Positions 54,321 to 63,332 of a stretch of 64,000 nucleotides of DNA are shown one piece after another; positions within the stretch are counted from its first letter, which is position 1; each line of letters begins with the position of its first letter. The position numbers were made by a program, and so were the translations under genes. The notes beneath the pieces were generated by a model. It was not told the origin of the DNA and ran no database searches. It worked only from the letters and a program-made list of their open reading frames with translations. The stretch is from Thalassoglobus neptunius (GTDB lineage: Bacteria > Planctomycetota > Planctomycetia > Planctomycetales > Planctomycetaceae): NCBI RefSeq assembly GCF_007859735.1, contig NZ_SIHI01000001.1, forward strand, positions 790,170-854,169. The letters are read 5' to 3'.

Positions 54321-54842
54321 ATGGCGATTAGCGATGAAATCGAACGACTTGCTCAACTTCGTGACCAGGGACGATTGAGCGACGCGGAGTTTCAGGAGGC
54401 GAAGGCGCAACTGTTGTCCGGAGCTTCGGTCGACGATCACACCAGTTCTGCGAATCAGATTTTCGGGTTGTCGCCAAAATCCTGGTGCATGCTGATGCAC
54501 TTTTCGCAGCTTCTCAATTGTGCTCCAGGCGCCGGGATGATCGCGCCAGTGTGTATGTGGGTGCTCAGCAAAGATCAGTCCATTGAGGCGGACCGGCACG
54601 GGGCAGTCATTACGAACTGGGTGATTTCCAGTCTCATCTACTCGTCTGTTTTCGGGCTGTTGATGTTCGTGGTCATCGGAATCCCACTCATGTTCGCCCT
54701 CGTCATTGCATTAGTAGTCTTTCCGATCATCGGCGGAGTCAAAGCCTCGAACGGCGAACTTTGGCATTACCCGATGAGCATCGAGTTTATCACCGTTCCC
54801 GGCGGCGACGATGAATTCACCGAGGAAGATTCGTACTTCTAA
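54321..54842 (+). CDS. SHOCT/DUF4870-type membrane protein
   Basis: The 173-residue protein begins with a SHOCT-like helix (EIERLAQLRDQGRLSDAEFQ), followed by a DUF4870-type membrane domain with three to four membrane segments (CMLMHFSQLLNCAPGAGMIA, IYSSVFGLLMFVVIGIPLM, FPIIGGVKASNGE). SHOCT helices pair proteins in an unknown way. It stands alone; role unknown. Confidence 0.82.
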   Translation: MAISDEIERLAQLRDQGRLSDAEFQEAKAQLLSGASVDDHTSSANQIFGLSPKSWCMLMHFSQLLNCAPGAGMIAPVCMWVLSKDQSIEADRHGAVITNWVISSLIYSSVFGLLMFVVIGIPLMFALVIALVVFPIIGGVKASNGELWHYPMSIEFITVPGGDDEFTEEDSYF

Positions 54843-54926
54843 ACGACTCTCGCGGTTTCTCTGCTTTCGTAAGAGTTGTTCGCTTGTGAAACTCGCAACT
54901 CATTGAGAGCTTCGGTGAGTTGAATT

Positions 54927-55607
54927 TCAACGTCTTTGAATTTGCCGCCGAATCTGTTCGCAGGTCGATGAAGAAAGCCTCAGACCGTGCGCGAGATCTT
55001 GCAGATATTTTGATTCCCGCTCTGATGCGAGATCAACCACGATCAGCGAGAGCGAATAGACCTCCTGCTCCAGCCCGATCGGCACAGACCATGCAAACTC
55101 GCGGACATCGAGCGGCTTGTTGAATTCCGCTCGAAGAAAATCGATCGTTTCCTGATCAGGGCGGTCGAGGTGACTCAGAATGCTCTGCTGCTCTTCGCGG
55201 CTGACCTGGCCATCGCTCTTAGCTGCGTTGACCATCGCCTGAATGAGAATCATTGCTCGCTGTTGCTCATCAATCCGGTCTTCGTTCCCAAATGACGCGG
55301 AACCAAAGTCCGGCGAAAGCGGCCCACCGGGTTCGATCTGTGTTCGAGAAGTGCTTTGCGGTGCGGAAGGTGATCGCCTCGACGAAGTTCCTCCCCCGCT
55401 TGAAGTTCGACCGTGAGCGACATTCAGCATGTCTTCCAGATCTTTCGCCTGTTCTTCGATCGACTCAGTTGTCCGTCGCTGAGGAGTTTTCGGCTGCGGT
55501 TTGGGCCGGCTTCCACGACCGAACATGTCTTTGAGAATGTCCGCTCCTGATCCAGATCCCGAAGACTTCTTCTTCAACAGCCCGCCAAGAATGTCAATTG
55601 CGTCCAT
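54927..55607 (-). CDS. DUF533/TerB-like protein
   Basis: The 226-residue protein has a low-complexity N-terminal half (Gly, Ser, Lys, Pro, residues 1-110) and a TerB/DUF533-like helical domain at about 120-226: QQRAMILIQAMVNAAKSDGQ with the acidic loop SREEQQSILSHL, then FAWSVPIGLEQEVYSLSLIV and YLQDLAHGLRLS. The ATG at 55607 has GAAGGTGG upstream. TerB-like domains are associated with tellurite resistance and membrane stress; the specific role is unknown. It is followed, in the opposite reading order, by the AI-2E gene upstream on the same strand (105 bases). Confidence 0.8.
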   Translation of the reverse strand: MDAIDILGGLLKKKSSGSGSGADILKDMFGRGSRPKPQPKTPQRRTTESIEEQAKDLEDMLNVAHGRTSSGGGTSSRRSPSAPQSTSRTQIEPGGPLSPDFGSASFGNEDRIDEQQRAMILIQAMVNAAKSDGQVSREEQQSILSHLDRPDQETIDFLRAEFNKPLDVREFAWSVPIGLEQEVYSLSLIVVDLASERESKYLQDLAHGLRLSSSTCEQIRRQIQRR

Positions 55608-55711
55608 CTGCCACCTTCTTCCATCGTCACCAGGTTTTGAGAGGATCAGTCCGTCAGCGATGTCTTTGACTCTACATCCACGGTTTGAGATGTCAATTGA
55701 CGAGTCATTTC

Positions 55712-56812
55712 TCAGTGAGCGCTTCGACCGGCGTTCCCCCCGGCAATCATCGACTTGTCCGGTTTCCCTCCAAGCAGAATGGCGATCCAGCGAGTGTCTT
55801 CGAATTCCTCTAACGCAATTTTCACCACCATCGTAAGCGGCGTCGAAAGCAACATCCCCACGGGCCCGAACACCCATCCCCAGAACAAGAGGGAGATGAA
55901 GACGATCAAAGGCGATAACCCCAACCCATGCCCCTGAAGACGTGGCTCAATGATACTCCCGAGAATCTGATTCACGACGAGATACAGAAACGCCACACCA
56001 ACGGCCAGTCCGAGGCCGTTATCGACAAGCACCTGAGCGACAGCCGGAATTCCCGCAAGGACCGAACCGATATTGGGGATGTAATTGAGAAGGAAAGCGA
56101 TAAAGCCCCACACGACCGCATTCTGCACTTCCATCAAGTGCAGCCCAAACCCGATCGACAACCCGGTGGCGAGACTGATCAGTGTTTTAATCCCGACGTA
56201 ACGCCGAACATTAACGATGATCTGCGCCATCTTTTCGGCCCCCTTGCCTGATCGCCGATCAATCAGCGCCAGCTTGGTCGCCAACCAGCTACTCTCCGTT
56301 AACATGAACGCCACCAGAATCAAAACGAGAATTCCACTACTGAAAGTCACGATCACGCTGTCGAGCAAGTTCCGAAACATAAGCGTTGCTGTGGCTGGGT
56401 CCCATGCCGCTGCGAGTCCATCTTCGGAGATCTCGATTCCCCATTTGTCCAGCTGTTCAATGAGAACAAGTTCCTGTCGTCGTAGCTGTTCCTGAAAACG
56501 CGGCAACGTTCGAAGCACGCGACGCAAGGAGCCACCCACGAGAAATGGAATTCCTCCAAACAGTGAGATCAGCAACACCATCACAGCGGAAATCGCCAAT
56601 GGGTATGGCATGCGTTTTGCCAGATACTGAAGGATCGGAACAAACAGCACACTCAAAAAGACGGCGAGCAAAAAAGGGATAATGAACGACGATGCCGCGC
56701 GCAGGCCGGCGATCGTCAAGACGAAGCCTCCGCTGTAGATCAACGCATTTCCATACGGAGAAAACTGAAATTCCTTGTCTCGCATTGTCTCGACTGTGAT
56801 TCGTTTCGTCAT
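55712..56812 (-). CDS. AI-2E family (PerM-like) membrane transporter
   Basis: The 366-residue protein has about eight membrane segments and the family signature FIAFLLNYIPNIGSVLAGIP in the conserved region, plus GSIIEPRLQGHGLGLSPLIV and GPVGMLLSTPLTMVVKI near the end. Members have been implicated in export of autoinducer-2 or in ion and pH homeostasis. The ATG at 56812 begins the MTKRITVETM start; a longer version is unlikely. It lies upstream of the DUF533-like gene on the same strand and may share its transcript. Confidence 0.9.
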   Translation of the reverse strand: MTKRITVETMRDKEFQFSPYGNALIYSGGFVLTIAGLRAASSFIIPFLLAVFLSVLFVPILQYLAKRMPYPLAISAVMVLLISLFGGIPFLVGGSLRRVLRTLPRFQEQLRRQELVLIEQLDKWGIEISEDGLAAAWDPATATLMFRNLLDSVIVTFSSGILVLILVAFMLTESSWLATKLALIDRRSGKGAEKMAQIIVNVRRYVGIKTLISLATGLSIGFGLHLMEVQNAVVWGFIAFLLNYIPNIGSVLAGIPAVAQVLVDNGLGLAVGVAFLYLVVNQILGSIIEPRLQGHGLGLSPLIVFISLLFWGWVFGPVGMLLSTPLTMVVKIALEEFEDTRWIAILLGGKPDKSMIAGGNAGRSAH

Positions 56813-57158
56813 TGAGTTGAAATTGCTGAGTTCGCAGCCAGAAGCGACTGAACACAATCCACTCCAGCGAACGGTAACCTACTCGAATCGAAATCTTTCC
56901 GCACCTGTGTTGAAACCGGAAATCAACTTTGAAGGAGTCCTTCCACTGCACGCATTTGAACAACCCATTGCCGATTGACCAGAGCAGAGAATTGCTCAGT
57001 CTCTTCGGCCTCACTGCTCGCAAAATGCGGGTTCTCCATTCCAGAAGAGTAAGACTTGCAACCATTTCGCAGTCGCCTGAGAATCAGGATCCAAAGAGGT
57101 CCCGATTCTTCACCGACTCATAACTCTCCACGGATTCTAGCAGTCAGGAAGTCTTCCA
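56813..57158. other. Divergent intergenic region
   Basis: About 350 bases between the AI-2E gene and the lipid kinase gene. No supported gene; no terminator or palindrome stood out. Confidence 0.35.
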
Positions 57159-58073
57159 ATGTCTGTCGCCAAAAGTTTGAGTCTCATCATCAACGGCAAA
57201 GCAGCAGATAATCCCGACTTGCGCACGGCTGTCGAGCAATGCCGATCAGAAGGGGCAGAAATCTCGGTCCACGTTACATGGGAAGCTGGCGATGGTGCCC
57301 GCTTCGCGAAGGATCTCGGTCAGCAGAAAGTTTCTCGACTTGTGGCTGTCGGAGGAGACGGGACCGTCAGCGAAGTCGTTCAGGGGCTCATGGAACTGGA
57401 TGATGCTTCCTCGACATCCGTGGGGGTGATTCCATTTGGAACTGCCAACGATTTTGCGAACGGTTGCGGGATTCCGATCGGCGATCCGATGGCAGCACTG
57501 CAACTTGCGCTCTCTGCCTCTCCGGTCGCCATCGATATCGCCTGCTGCAACGATCGATGCTTTTTGAACGTTGCCAGTGGAGGATTTGGAGCCGAAGTGA
57601 CGACCAACACTCCAGACGGATTGAAAAAGGCGCTGGGTGGCGCAGCTTATTCAATTGTGGGGCTCATCTCCGCACTCGGAGCATCGCCGGATCACGCGCG
57701 AATTGTTGACCCCGACGGAACAATCCAGCAAGACAACCTTCTCGTCGTGGCTGTTGGCAATGGGAGACTCGCGGGCGGCGGGTTTCAAATCGCTCCGAAT
57801 GCACTCCTCAACGATGGTTTGCTCGATGTTCTCGGAATCGAAGATGTCGATGTCACTCGACTCGGACAGATCTTCAGCGAGATGAAAGAAATGAACGCCG
57901 AAACGAATGAATTCGTCCACTCATTTCAGCTACCGGCAGTTCGAATCGAGTCCAACTCGCAGATGCAGATGAATCTTGATGGGGAACCGTTTCGAGCGGA
58001 GGCGTTTGAATTTCGGATCATTCCGAAAGCGCTCAAATTTCTCCTTCCAGAAAATGCCCCCATTCAGCGTTAA
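57159..58073 (+). CDS. Diacylglycerol/lipid kinase, YegS family
   Basis: The 304-residue soluble protein belongs to the diacylglycerol kinase catalytic family: SLIINGKAADN at the N-terminus, the nucleotide loop AVGGDGTVSEVVQGL, the VIPFGTANDFA motif, and NVASGGFGAEV in the second domain. It likely phosphorylates a lipid such as diacylglycerol or phosphatidylglycerol with ATP. With the DgkA-fold protein at 26471 lacking catalytic residues, this is the only intact lipid kinase in the window. It stands alone. Confidence 0.92.
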   Translation: MSVAKSLSLIINGKAADNPDLRTAVEQCRSEGAEISVHVTWEAGDGARFAKDLGQQKVSRLVAVGGDGTVSEVVQGLMELDDASSTSVGVIPFGTANDFANGCGIPIGDPMAALQLALSASPVAIDIACCNDRCFLNVASGGFGAEVTTNTPDGLKKALGGAAYSIVGLISALGASPDHARIVDPDGTIQQDNLLVVAVGNGRLAGGGFQIAPNALLNDGLLDVLGIEDVDVTRLGQIFSEMKEMNAETNEFVHSFQLPAVRIESNSQMQMNLDGEPFRAEAFEFRIIPKALKFLLPENAPIQR

Positions 58074-58280
58074 CAGAGACTCGACGAGCAATTCAAGAAT
58101 CGTCCCAGCTTATGAACATGAAAGTGAGCGATTCGTCTTTGTCTCACTGTCGCTGAATAGCTGTCTTCGTTCGATTGCTCCACAATCTTTCTGTTTCCGC
58201 CCACATCAGCTGTCTTGAGCTGGCCGGGCGATCGGCTTCGTCATGTAAAGCCGCAAGAACCATTTCGCACCGTCCTGTCA

Positions 58281-58333
58281 AAAGCCAGCGGCGCCCAACT
58301 GGGCGTGCGCCGGAAATCGCTGCTACCCCGGCT
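58281..58333. other. Nested GC-rich hairpin element
   Basis: AGCC/GGCT (58283-58286 with 58330-58333), CAGCG/CGCTG (58286-58290 with 58318-58322) and CGCCCA-AC-TGGGCG (58292-58305) give a nested, GC-rich inverted repeat between the lipid kinase and COG0523 genes. On the minus strand it is followed by TTTT. It might be a terminator remnant or a repeat-family element. Confidence 0.45.
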
Positions 58334-58336
58334 CGC

Positions 58337-58370
58337 TTGCACACGTTATGCACCTGCGTTATAAATGCAC
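58337..58370 (+). promoter_or_regulatory. TGCA-repeat operator-like site before the COG0523 operon
   Basis: TGCA-N7-TGCA (TGCACACGTTATGCA, 58338-58352) followed by a third TGCAC at 58366-58370. GTTAT is repeated at the same spacing (58345, 58358). It lies about 45-80 bases upstream of the COG0523 start, a normal operator position. The first copy matches the palindrome at 51037 at most positions (17 of 22 bases when aligned with flanks). Confidence 0.5.
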
Positions 58371-58415
58371 AAGAAGCATGACTTGTCAAATTTCTCTTCT
58401 CATGGAAGTGCCAGG

Positions 58416-59660
58416 ATGCCGAACCTCTCTCAAAAACTTCCGGTAACGATTCTCTCCGGATTTCTCGGCGCAGGGAAAACAACGCTCTTGAATCACATTC
58501 TGCGTAACCGAGAAGGCCGCAGAGTTGCTGTCATCGTGAATGACATGAGCGAAATAAATATCGACGCCTCATTGGTCCGAGGTGGAGAAGCTGCATTAAG
58601 CCGAACAGAAGAACAACTGGTCGAGATGACTAATGGTTGCATCTGCTGCACGCTTCGAGAGGACCTTTTGATCGAAGTCGCCAAACTGGCGCGTGATCAT
58701 CGCTTCGACTATCTGCTCATCGAATCAACCGGAATTTCTGAACCGTTGCCTGTTGCAGAAACCTTCACGTTCGAAGATGAGAATGGTGTGTCGCTCGGAG
58801 ATGTGTCGGAACTCGATACTCTTGTCACCGTCGTCGACGCGAGAAATTTCCCGAAAGATCTCGTTTCACTCGACGAACTCTGCGATCGAGAATTGGGACT
58901 CGATGAAAGCGACGATCGAGACATCTCCATGTTGCTGATCGATCAAATCGAGTTTGCAAACGTCATTCTGCTGAACAAAGTCGACCTCGTCAGCGAAGAG
59001 GAACAGCTTCGAGTTCAAGAACTTCTTCAAAAGCTCAATCCTTCCGCGAAGATCATTCCGACATCGCATTCCAGCGTTCCGCTTTCGGAAGTCATGCACA
59101 CTCGGCGGTTTTCTTCAAACTGGACCGAGGAAAATGATCAGTGGATGTCCGCACCGCGAGAAGCTGTTGAGTCTGAATCGGAAGAATACGGAATCTCTCA
59201 TTTTGTCTTCCGGTCTCGTCGACCATTTCATCCCGAGCGTCTGGAACGGGAGCTGAACAAAGACATCAACGAAGGACTTCTGCGTGGCGTTCTGCGAAGT
59301 AAAGGCTTCATGTGGATCGCGTCAAGAAATGATTGGGCGTGCGAATGGTCTCACGCTGGCTTGATGATTCAACTCGATCCTGCTGGCCACTGGTGGGCTG
59401 CGGCGAGCGATGAGGAATGGCCCGATGATCCGGAGTTTGTTGCAGATATTCAATCTCGGTTTCAAGGAGACTACGGCGATCGACGACAGGAACTCGTTTT
59501 CATCGGTCAGTCGATGAACGAAGACCACATTCGATCTGCCCTCAATGACTGCCTACTGACAGATGAAGAGTTTGCAACGGGACCAGAGGTCTGGTCAACG
59601 TACTCCGACCCTCTTCCCCTGTGGGAGTTCGAAACTGAAACAGTCGCCAACCCATCCTGA
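58416..59660 (+). CDS. COG0523 (CobW-like) metal chaperone GTPase
   Basis: The 414-residue protein has P-loop [18 protein letters not shown], the metal-binding [13 protein letters not shown] (CxCC), Walker [12 protein letters not shown], the G4 motif ILLNKVDLV and a CobW C-terminal domain (about 290-400: [17 protein letters not shown]). COG0523 GTPases deliver metals, often zinc, to client enzymes and are commonly controlled by Zur. The ATG at 58416 has GGAAG just upstream. It is the first gene of a four-gene operon; the next gene follows after 35 bases. The TGCA-type site lies in front. Metal identity is inferred from family knowledge. Confidence 0.9.
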   Translation: MPNLSQKLPVTILSGFLGAGKTTLLNHILRNREGRRVAVIVNDMSEINIDASLVRGGEAALSRTEEQLVEMTNGCICCTLREDLLIEVAKLARDHRFDYLLIESTGISEPLPVAETFTFEDENGVSLGDVSELDTLVTVVDARNFPKDLVSLDELCDRELGLDESDDRDISMLLIDQIEFANVILLNKVDLVSEEEQLRVQELLQKLNPSAKIIPTSHSSVPLSEVMHTRRFSSNWTEENDQWMSAPREAVESESEEYGISHFVFRSRRPFHPERLERELNKDINEGLLRGVLRSKGFMWIASRNDWACEWSHAGLMIQLDPAGHWWAAASDEEWPDDPEFVADIQSRFQGDYGDRRQELVFIGQSMNEDHIRSALNDCLLTDEEFATGPEVWSTYSDPLPLWEFETETVANPS

Positions 59661-59695
59661 ATTGAGGAAAGATTGGCCTTGATATGGGAGTGCGT

Positions 59696-60820
59696 ATGAA
59701 TCAGCAGGATCAGCACGTTTTCGACGTCATTGTGGTCGGAGCCGGGCCAGCAGGCATTGGTGTTGGTGTGGCACTGAGTGATGCTGAAATCGAAAATTAC
59801 ATCATCGTTGATCGCCATGAAGTTGGAGCTTCACTCGAACGCTGGCCAGCAGAGACACGTTTCATCACGCCATCGTTCGCAACGAATTCCATCGGAATGC
59901 TCGATCTGAATTCCATCGCGATCGGTGTCTCTCCTGCTTACAGCCTCGAAACCGAACATCCGACCGGAAGCGAATACGCTTCTCACCTCCGGGCAGTGGC
60001 AGACTACTTCGAACTGAAGGTCGAGACGGGAATTGTTGTTCAGAGAGTTGGCAAAGTCGATGATCTGTTCCTTCTCGACACTCCCGAAAAGACTCTTCGC
60101 TGCAAGAACGTAATTTGGGCAGCCGGAGAGTTTCAATACCCGAAGCTGAACAGTTTTCCCGGCGCGGAACTCTGTCGGCACACTTCGACAATTCGAAGCT
60201 ATCACGAACTTGAAGGCGACGACTTTCTCATTGTTGGCGGCTATGAATCTGGAATCGATGCGGCATTTCATCTGGCCCAAATGGGGAAAGCGGTACGAGT
60301 AATCGATCATGCCTGTCCATGGGAGGACGAATCGTCCGATCCCAGTGTATCGCTTTCGACATTCTCGCTGGAACGAATCCGTGATGCGTGCTTCGAATCG
60401 CAAGTGGAACTGATTCCGGATACCGGAGTTGAAACGGTCGTCCGAAGGAGTGGCGAGTACGAAGTATCTCTGGATGATCAAAGCAAGCTAACAAGCCGCA
60501 CTCAACCACTGCTGGCAAATGGCTTCGCCGGGAGTCAGACGGTGATCAGTGATCTGTTCGAGAAACGCGAAGACGGTTTTCCGGTTCTCAACGAGCACGA
60601 TGAATCGACCATCACTCCCGGGCTGTTTCTCAGTGGCCCCATGGTGCGGCACGACAATCATGTCTTCTGCTTTATCTACAAGTATCGTCAACGATTCGCA
60701 GTTGTAGCCAAACAAGTCTCACAGACACTCGGCCTCAGCGGTGAGGGACTCGAAGTCTACCGAAAGTGGGGAATGTATCTCGATGACCTGTCTTGTTGCG
60801 GAGAGGAGTGTGTCTGTTGA
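59696..60820 (+). CDS. FAD-dependent oxidoreductase (flavoprotein monooxygenase-like) with Cys-rich tail
   Basis: The 374-residue protein has the FAD motif FDVIVVGAGPAGIGVGVALS, a second dinucleotide motif FLIVGGYESGIDAAFHLAQMG for NAD(P)H, and WAAGEFQYPKL, typical of the CzcO/FMO-like pyridine nucleotide-disulfide group. The C-terminus ends DLSCCGEECVC, a compact Cys motif that could bind metal or receive electrons. The ATG at 59696 has GGGAG six bases upstream. It follows the COG0523 gene by 35 bases and overlaps the next gene by 4 bases, so it belongs to the operon. The substrate is unknown; a metal- or thiol-related reduction is a reasonable guess. Confidence 0.87.
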   Translation: MNQQDQHVFDVIVVGAGPAGIGVGVALSDAEIENYIIVDRHEVGASLERWPAETRFITPSFATNSIGMLDLNSIAIGVSPAYSLETEHPTGSEYASHLRAVADYFELKVETGIVVQRVGKVDDLFLLDTPEKTLRCKNVIWAAGEFQYPKLNSFPGAELCRHTSTIRSYHELEGDDFLIVGGYESGIDAAFHLAQMGKAVRVIDHACPWEDESSDPSVSLSTFSLERIRDACFESQVELIPDTGVETVVRRSGEYEVSLDDQSKLTSRTQPLLANGFAGSQTVISDLFEKREDGFPVLNEHDESTITPGLFLSGPMVRHDNHVFCFIYKYRQRFAVVAKQVSQTLGLSGEGLEVYRKWGMYLDDLSCCGEECVC

Positions 60821-61038
60821 GTGTTGATCTGATTGAAAAAAGTAAGCGCCCAACTGTTTTGGAGTCCGCCCTGACCTTCAATTGGGGAGGGCAAATGATT
60901 GCAAGCACCTGTTGGGTTCTGAGTATCTTCGCTTATGGAATTAGTACAGTAGGTGACTTATTTCAACTGGCCGCAGCGACTGCATGGATGATCTCCAATA
61001 TCGCCGCTTTATGGGAAACGCAGAAGGAAGTTGCGTGA
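60817..61038 (+). CDS. Small membrane protein in the COG0523 operon
   Basis: A 73-residue protein starts at TTG 60817, overlapping the flavoprotein stop (TTGA), with GAGAGGAG eight bases upstream. It has two membrane segments (QMIASTCWVLSIFAYGIS and LFQLAAATAWMISNIAALW) and soluble ends. No named family. The tight coupling on both sides (its stop overlaps the next start by one base) makes it a true operon member, perhaps a membrane anchor for the flavoprotein or a metal-permease component. Confidence 0.7.
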   Translation: MSVDLIEKSKRPTVLESALTFNWGGQMIASTCWVLSIFAYGISTVGDLFQLAAATAWMISNIAALWETQKEVA

Positions 61039-61652
61039 TGATTGGCACGGAAGCCATTTTTCCGAACACTCACCTGTCGATTGTAAATCAGGCAGCTGCG
61101 CTCTTCAGCCAGCAAGTTTGGTGTTGGGGTCAGGATGTTATTTACCCGCAAGGGAACATCTTGATAAAGATGGGATTCGAACGGGTTCCCCCTCCAGAGA
61201 ATCGAAGAGACTGTTCGAGCGTCTATTCGCTCAACGTGAATTCTTCTCAGCGAATCATCCTGCGCGGATTCGGAGTGTTTTGGGGAGACGACCAGAAAGG
61301 CGGGCTGTTGCTCCTGCGAGATCGTTTTGAAGCAAGGTATCTGAACGAATCGCGACTTCCCAAACCGTGCTGGTCTCTGCAGGATTTTCCCAATACCACC
61401 CGTCCAACCATTGAACAGCGTCCGGATTGCATCGCTCTGCTCATCGACCTGATCGATTGGATGCGTTGCTACGAACTCAGAACCCTTCGCGAATACGGCC
61501 TCAGCTATCGTCAGAAAGTTCTGAAAACCTGGAACGACGGTAAGCGACACGTCCTTCATCCGGAAGAGACTCCGGGCGCCTGGCGACGGTGCAGTCATCT
61601 CGTCGCTGACCAACCCGATCGATTCCTTCCTGTCCAAGTCCAACACGCTTGA
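61038..61652 (+). CDS. Uncharacterised protein, last gene of the COG0523 operon
   Basis: A 204-residue soluble protein starts at the ATG 61038 (TGATG overlap with the previous gene), with AAGGAAG upstream. It contains SQQVWCWGQDVIYPQGNIL, then KMGFERVPPPEN and SSVYSLNVNSSQRIILRGFG; the motif QQ-x-W-C-W-G-x-D with G-F-x-R-x-x-P-P looks like a conserved family I cannot name. The middle and C-terminal parts contain Cys and His residues (KPCWSLQDF, DCIALLIDLIDWM). Its position suggests a client or helper of the metal-chaperone GTPase. Confidence 0.7.
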   Translation: MIGTEAIFPNTHLSIVNQAAALFSQQVWCWGQDVIYPQGNILIKMGFERVPPPENRRDCSSVYSLNVNSSQRIILRGFGVFWGDDQKGGLLLLRDRFEARYLNESRLPKPCWSLQDFPNTTRPTIEQRPDCIALLIDLIDWMRCYELRTLREYGLSYRQKVLKTWNDGKRHVLHPEETPGAWRRCSHLVADQPDRFLPVQVQHA

Positions 61653-61706
61653 GAACTTCCTGTTCCAGGCGATCTTCGCAGACCGTCGCTCAATTGGGTT
61701 GTCACC

Positions 61707-63332
61707 ATGGATCACTCTGTTGTCCTCGCAAATGGCCCAAACCGGACGACTCCGGAGACCATCTTGCGATTCTCACCGATTGGTGAATGTCTTGCGATGT
61801 TAATGGGCGCACAGGCATTGTTCGTGGGAACTCTCTGGCTGACGCAGTGGTGGAACCCTTTAAGTTGGTTTGTTGCGAGCGCATCCGTTTGGTACGCACT
61901 GCGCACGATTGGTTGGATGCGTGGCAAGACGTTGACCGTCGTGATCTCAGCGACTCTTGCGACGGGACTCTATTTTTTCAGCTTCAGTTCGGCACTTCTG
62001 GAACTCCCCAACTGGCTGCAGAAGGGGCCGTTTTCGGTCAGTGCGCTGTCAGTTGCTCTCAGCATCATCTGTGTTCTTGACTGCTTCGAATGGCTCTGGC
62101 TTCGCGGCTGGACTCCCAACATGATTGCGTCATTTCTTCGTGAAACCGCATTGCATCCGAAGTCGTGGGGCTGGTTACTGGCTTCCATTCTTTTCGGATA
62201 CATGGTTGTCGTCCCGGGAATCGATGCACTCCTGGAACCGTTTCGAGCCCCCGGTCCCACGTCGGAAGCACTTCCCGACATGACTTTCTCAGAAACCCTC
62301 CGGCTGAGAACGACCGAGTTGTTCATGGTCTGTTGGTTCTTTTCTCTCGGGGCAACGATCGGCAGTTTTCTCAACGTGATTGTCTACCGATCGCCTCGAT
62401 ATGAATCACTCATCCGAAAACGATCAGCGTGTCCCAGCTGCGGCCAGCGGATTGATGGAAGAGACAATATTCCTGTGCTCGCATGGATTCTTCTCAACGG
62501 AAAATGTCGAAACTGCTCCGCTCCGATTTCGATGCGTTATCCCGTTGTCGAAGCTGTGACAGGCGGCATTTTCCTCTTGTTGTATTTTGTGGAACTAATT
62601 TCGGGTGGACAAAACTTGCCCTCACGTTTCCCCAACTTGCACACCGGAGTCGTGTGGACTCTTCTCTATACGAAATGGGATCTCGTTGGTTATTACCTCT
62701 ACCATTGCCTGCTGCTGATCTCCCTGCTCACTTGGGCACTCATCAGAATGGATGGTCAAAAAGTCCCGCTCCGAGCCATTGCAACGACATTTCTAATGGC
62801 AGGGGGACCACTCATCATCCGGCCAGAACTTCTTCTTGTCTCCTGGTCACCGGTGCAGCCTTCCCACTGGGAACTGACCGCTTCCCAAGCGATCCTGACC
62901 GCGATCATTGGTGCGTCCATCGGAGCGCTGATTGCAATTCTCGTGTTGAAGAGCCTTTTGCCGAGAACGACGAGCAACGGATACGAACGAGAATTCGTCG
63001 CAGGAGCCGCACTCATCGGAACCGTCATGGGATGGCAGGCGACATGCTCCATTATTGCACTCACTCTCTTGCTTCAGCTTCTCCAACACATACTCGCACT
63101 TTCTGGCTGGGGAGTTGCTCAAAGATGGCCGCTTACCGGTCTGATGCTTGTCGCCACCACTATTCAACTCTGTTTCTGGAGATGGATCGTGGAACACCTC
63201 TCCGCCTGCTGGCCCACCACGGGATTCAATTTGCTATCAATGATTGTCTGGGCAGCCACCTGCATCGGGTTGATCGTGCTGAACCGGAAGTTCGAGTCAT
63301 CGAAGGCAACTTCAGCGCCCGAAATGATTTGA
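61707..63332 (+). CDS. Prepilin peptidase-like protein with N-terminal extension and altered active site
   Basis: The 541-residue membrane protein has an N-terminal extension of about 210 residues with membrane segments, then the DiS_P_DiS region: FSLGATIGSFLNVIVYRSPR and two CxxC pairs (ACPSCGQR, KCRNCSAP). A peptidase A24-like domain follows. The first catalytic Asp fits RMDGQKVP, but the second motif GxGD is missing: the stretch before MGWQA reads YEREFVAGAALIG. Type IV prepilin peptidases cut prepilin leaders such as that of the DUF1559 protein at 51166 and methylate the new end. Loss of the second Asp could abolish peptidase activity. The COG0523 operon ends 54 bases upstream. Confidence 0.85.
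   Translation: MDHSVVLANGPNRTTPETILRFSPIGECLAMLMGAQALFVGTLWLTQWWNPLSWFVASASVWYALRTIGWMRGKTLTVVISATLATGLYFFSFSSALLELPNWLQKGPFSVSALSVALSIICVLDCFEWLWLRGWTPNMIASFLRETALHPKSWGWLLASILFGYMVVVPGIDALLEPFRAPGPTSEALPDMTFSETLRLRTTELFMVCWFFSLGATIGSFLNVIVYRSPRYESLIRKRSACPSCGQRIDGRDNIPVLAWILLNGKCRNCSAPISMRYPVVEAVTGGIFLLLYFVELISGGQNLPSRFPNLHTGVVWTLLYTKWDLVGYYLYHCLLLISLLTWALIRMDGQKVPLRAIATTFLMAGGPLIIRPELLLVSWSPVQPSHWELTASQAILTAIIGASIGALIAILVLKSLLPRTTSNGYEREFVAGAALIGTVMGWQATCSIIALTLLLQLLQHILALSGWGVAQRWPLTGLMLVATTIQLCFWRWIVEHLSACWPTTGFNLLSMIVWAATCIGLIVLNRKFESSKATSAPEMI

Noticed and set aside
58144-58482. 112-codon minus-strand frame over the region before the COG0523 gene
   Set aside because: It overlaps the hairpin element and the GTPase start; translation has no known family and the region is better explained as regulatory.
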